Shown piece after piece: positions 5,779 to 7,617 of a DNA stretch of 7,617 nt (positions within the stretch are counted from its first letter, which is position 1; each line of letters opens with the position of its first letter). Position numbers and translations under genes: made by a program. The notes beneath the pieces were generated by a model, which saw nothing but the letters and a program-made list of their open reading frames with translations, was not told the DNA's origin and ran no database searches. The DNA is from an uncultured Sulfurovum sp. Lineage in GTDB: Bacteria > Campylobacterota > Campylobacteria > Campylobacterales > Sulfurovaceae. The stretch is taken from positions 1 to 7,617 of the forward strand of contig CAMZNQ010000183.1 in NCBI GenBank assembly GCA_947313765.1, in the 5' to 3' direction.

Positions 5779-5994
5779 CTAACTTTTTTTAGACTTTTTT
5801 TCTATCATAGCCTCTCTTTTCTGCTCCTCGTCATAGGCTCTTTGTAAATCTTCAGGAGAGTCAAAAAGTGGACTATCCATCATCTTTTTACTATCTTCAA
5901 ACTGTCCACCCTTTGCTGCCCAAATAAATATTCCTAAAAGGGTAAAACTTACAACTATACCTACACCTAACTCTAAAACTAAAATACTATTCAT
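5779..5994 (-). CDS. ccoS: cbb3 oxidase maturation protein CcoS
   Basis: The 71-residue protein has one membrane helix at about residues 4-25 followed by WAAKGGQFEDSKKMMDSPLFD (25-45). The GQFxD motif a few residues after the helix is the CcoS signature. A highly charged tail, EEQKREAMIEKKSKKS, follows. CcoS is required in other bacteria for insertion of the heme b, heme b3 and CuB cofactors into CcoN, though its mechanism is unclear. Its ATG overlaps the ccoI stop by four bases (ATGA). A GAGGAG site lies eight bases upstream, so the two genes are translationally coupled, which fits their joint role in delivering copper. Confidence 0.88.
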   Translation of the reverse strand: MNSILVLELGVGIVVSFTLLGIFIWAAKGGQFEDSKKMMDSPLFDSPEDLQRAYDEEQKREAMIEKKSKKS

Positions 5995-7617
5995 CTATTT
6001 TTCTCCTCTATTTTGATTCTCATTGAGTTTCCAACTACGATTAAAGAGCTTAAACTCATAGAGAGTGCTGCTACAAATGGTATCACATAACCTGCCATAG
6101 CTATGGGTATAGTTATAACATTATAGATGAGAGAAACTCCTAAATTTTGCTTAATAAATTTAAATGTTCTTCTCGATATAACAAAACTATCTTCTATGGA
6201 CTTTAAAGAGTTGTTTAATATAACTACATCACTAATTGATAGAGCTACATCTGCACCACTTCCCATAGATATGGCTATATCTGCTTTTGAGAGTGCTAAG
6301 GTATCATTAATTCCATCTCCGACCATTACCACAACTCTACCATCTCTTTTAAGTTTTTCAATATAGTTAGCTTTATCTATTGGAGAGAGTTCAGATTTAA
6401 ACTCCTCTATCCCAACCTCATCACAAACTCTTTTAGCTACTAAATCTCTATCTCCTGTCAACATAACAACTTCAACATCTATGGTTTTAAAATAGTCTAT
6501 TAACTCTTTAGCTCCATCTTTAATGGTATCTTCTAACTCAAAAGTGACAATTAACTCTCCACCTATGGCAAAGTGATATAGTGTATAGATACTCTCTTCC
6601 ATATCTACATTAATATCAAACTCTTTTAGAAGTTTAGAGTTTCCACCTAAGACTACAATATCTCCATAGATAGCCTTTAGCCCTTTAGCCTCCATCTCCT
6701 CTACCCTATCTAGCTCTATATCCTCTATATCTCCATAGTTCTCTAAAAGGTATCTCTTAATCGCTAAACTAACAGGGTGTGTAGAGCTATCTACAATCTT
6801 ATATAGAAGAGGTATTGATTCTTTTGATAATACTCCATTTACTCTTTTTATATCTAGTTTACCTTTTGTAACAGTACCTGTCTTATCTACTATAACCATA
6901 TCTGATTTTGCAAATGTCTCAATAAACTTAGCCTCCTTAAAAAGAACTCCTCTCTCTGTAGCCCAAGACAATCCAACAAGTGATGCAATGGGTGTAGCTA
7001 GAGCTAAAGCACAAGGACAAGCAATAACAATAACTGAAATTCCAATAACTAGTGCCTTTTCAAAATCTCCTCCATAGATATACCAGCCTATAAAGGTTAA
7101 TATAGAAAGAGATAAGATAACAATAGAGAAGTATTTAGATAGTTCATTTGTGGTATCTTCTATTTGAGGTTTTGAAGATAATGAATCTTCCAAGAGAGTA
7201 ACAATACTATTGAGAGTTGAGTTTGCATAATTTTTTGTTGCACTATATCTAATAACCTCTCCCATGTTTAATGTTCCACTAATAATTTTATCTCCTGCTA
7301 TCTTCTCTACAGGCAAAGACTCTCCACTTAAACTACTCTCATCAAAGGTTGCATTTGAGCCAATAAGAAGACCATCAACAACTGCTTTATCACCTCTTTT
7401 AAGCTCTAATATATCTCCAACTTTAATAGCATCTAATGTAACAACTTTTTTTACTCCATCTTCCAATATTGTAGCATCAAGAGGTATTTCAGAGTAGATT
7501 TTATCCATTATGTCAACTGCATTTTTCTTTCCAATAACCTCTAAATATTTTCCAACTAATACAAAAGTGATAATCATTGCCACAGAGTCAAAATAGCTAT
7601 GTCCCTCTCCACCAAAG
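5991..7617 (-). CDS. ccoI: Copper-exporting P1B-type ATPase CcoI, 5' end outside window
   Basis: This is a heavy-metal P-type ATPase, open at the window edge. The first complete codon is at 7616, and the visible part is 541 residues, beginning in the HSYFDSVAMIITFVLVGKYLE segment. Numbering from the valine codon at 7583, motifs in order are SGES (86-89, actuator domain), CPC (189-191, metal path in the membrane), DKTGT (phosphorylated D233, codon 6887-6885), HP (269-270), TGDRD (376-380) and GDGINDT (422-428). The end has YN (487-488) and SMSLSSLIVVGNSMR, as in copper ATPases. The N-terminal metal-binding domain and first helices are missing only because of the cut. GTG at 7583 and ATG at 7577 are internal codons. 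CcoI-type pumps export copper for the CuB site of CcoN. Linkage to ccoS supports CcoI over the detoxifying CopA type. Confidence 0.92.
   Translation of the reverse strand, partial: FGGEGHSYFDSVAMIITFVLVGKYLEVIGKKNAVDIMDKIYSEIPLDATILEDGVKKVVTLDAIKVGDILELKRGDKAVVDGLLIGSNATFDESSLSGESLPVEKIAGDKIISGTLNMGEVIRYSATKNYANSTLNSIVTLLEDSLSSKPQIEDTTNELSKYFSIVILSLSILTFIGWYIYGGDFEKALVIGISVIVIACPCALALATPIASLVGLSWATERGVLFKEAKFIETFAKSDMVIVDKTGTVTKGKLDIKRVNGVLSKESIPLLYKIVDSSTHPVSLAIKRYLLENYGDIEDIELDRVEEMEAKGLKAIYGDIVVLGGNSKLLKEFDINVDMEESIYTLYHFAIGGELIVTFELEDTIKDGAKELIDYFKTIDVEVVMLTGDRDLVAKRVCDEVGIEEFKSELSPIDKANYIEKLKRDGRVVVMVGDGINDTLALSKADIAISMGSGADVALSISDVVILNNSLKSIEDSFVISRRTFKFIKQNLGVSLIYNVITIPIAMAGYVIPFVAALSMSLSSLIVVGNSMRIKIEEKNR

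Noticed and set aside
6127..6366. Plus-strand open frame of 79 codons
   Set aside because: It lies antisense inside ccoI over the conserved TGD and GDGIND region. No ribosome site or recognisable protein is seen.
7264..7497. Plus-strand open frame of 77 codons
   Set aside because: It is antisense to the conserved actuator region of ccoI, and its composition follows from the ccoI codons.

Overview
The window is AT-rich, gene-dense bacterial DNA. It carries a complete cbb3-type cytochrome c oxidase operon (ccoNOQP) with biogenesis genes on both sides. The proteins point to the Campylobacterota (Epsilonproteobacteria), perhaps a Sulfurimonas- or Arcobacter-like organism. The clues are the ccoNOQP order followed by a DUF4006 protein, a TPM-like protein and a FixH-like protein, plus a neighbouring amidohydrolase of the aminofutalosine/adenosine deaminase family typical of that phylum. 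The genus cannot be resolved from this sequence. No mobile element, CRISPR array, tRNA or rRNA was seen.

Layout, left to right. At 1-574 on the plus strand is the 3' part of the amidohydrolase gene. It has an in-frame TGA at 8-10, exactly where the family motif suggests a leucine codon. Everything from 571 to 7617 is on the minus strand, so transcription runs from right to left. A copper-transporting P-type ATPase gene, ccoI (5' end outside the window), overlaps ccoS. About 200 bp of AT-rich intergenic DNA follows, holding the probable promoter. Then nine tightly packed genes run without a break: ccoN, ccoO, ccoQ, ccoP, a DUF4006 gene, a 30-codon small membrane ORF, a TPM-like gene, a FixH-like gene and a 45-codon small membrane ORF. 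The last of these ends in a TTAA tetramer that also contains the stop codon of the convergent amidohydrolase gene. An AT-rich hairpin centred on this shared site may terminate transcription from both sides.

How the genes work together: CcoI exports copper for the CuB site and CcoS is needed for cofactor insertion. CcoN is the heme b/b3-CuB catalytic subunit. CcoO (mono-heme) and CcoP (di-heme) carry electrons from cytochrome c, and CcoQ stabilises the complex. All ligand motifs needed for an active oxidase are visible. The five genes after ccoP include a FixH-like assembly protein and four poorly understood membrane or envelope proteins. Their tight coupling to ccoP suggests an assembly, stability or repair module for the oxidase. 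The two unlabelled small ORFs (1958-2050 and 571-708) are the parts most easily missed and the most interesting here.
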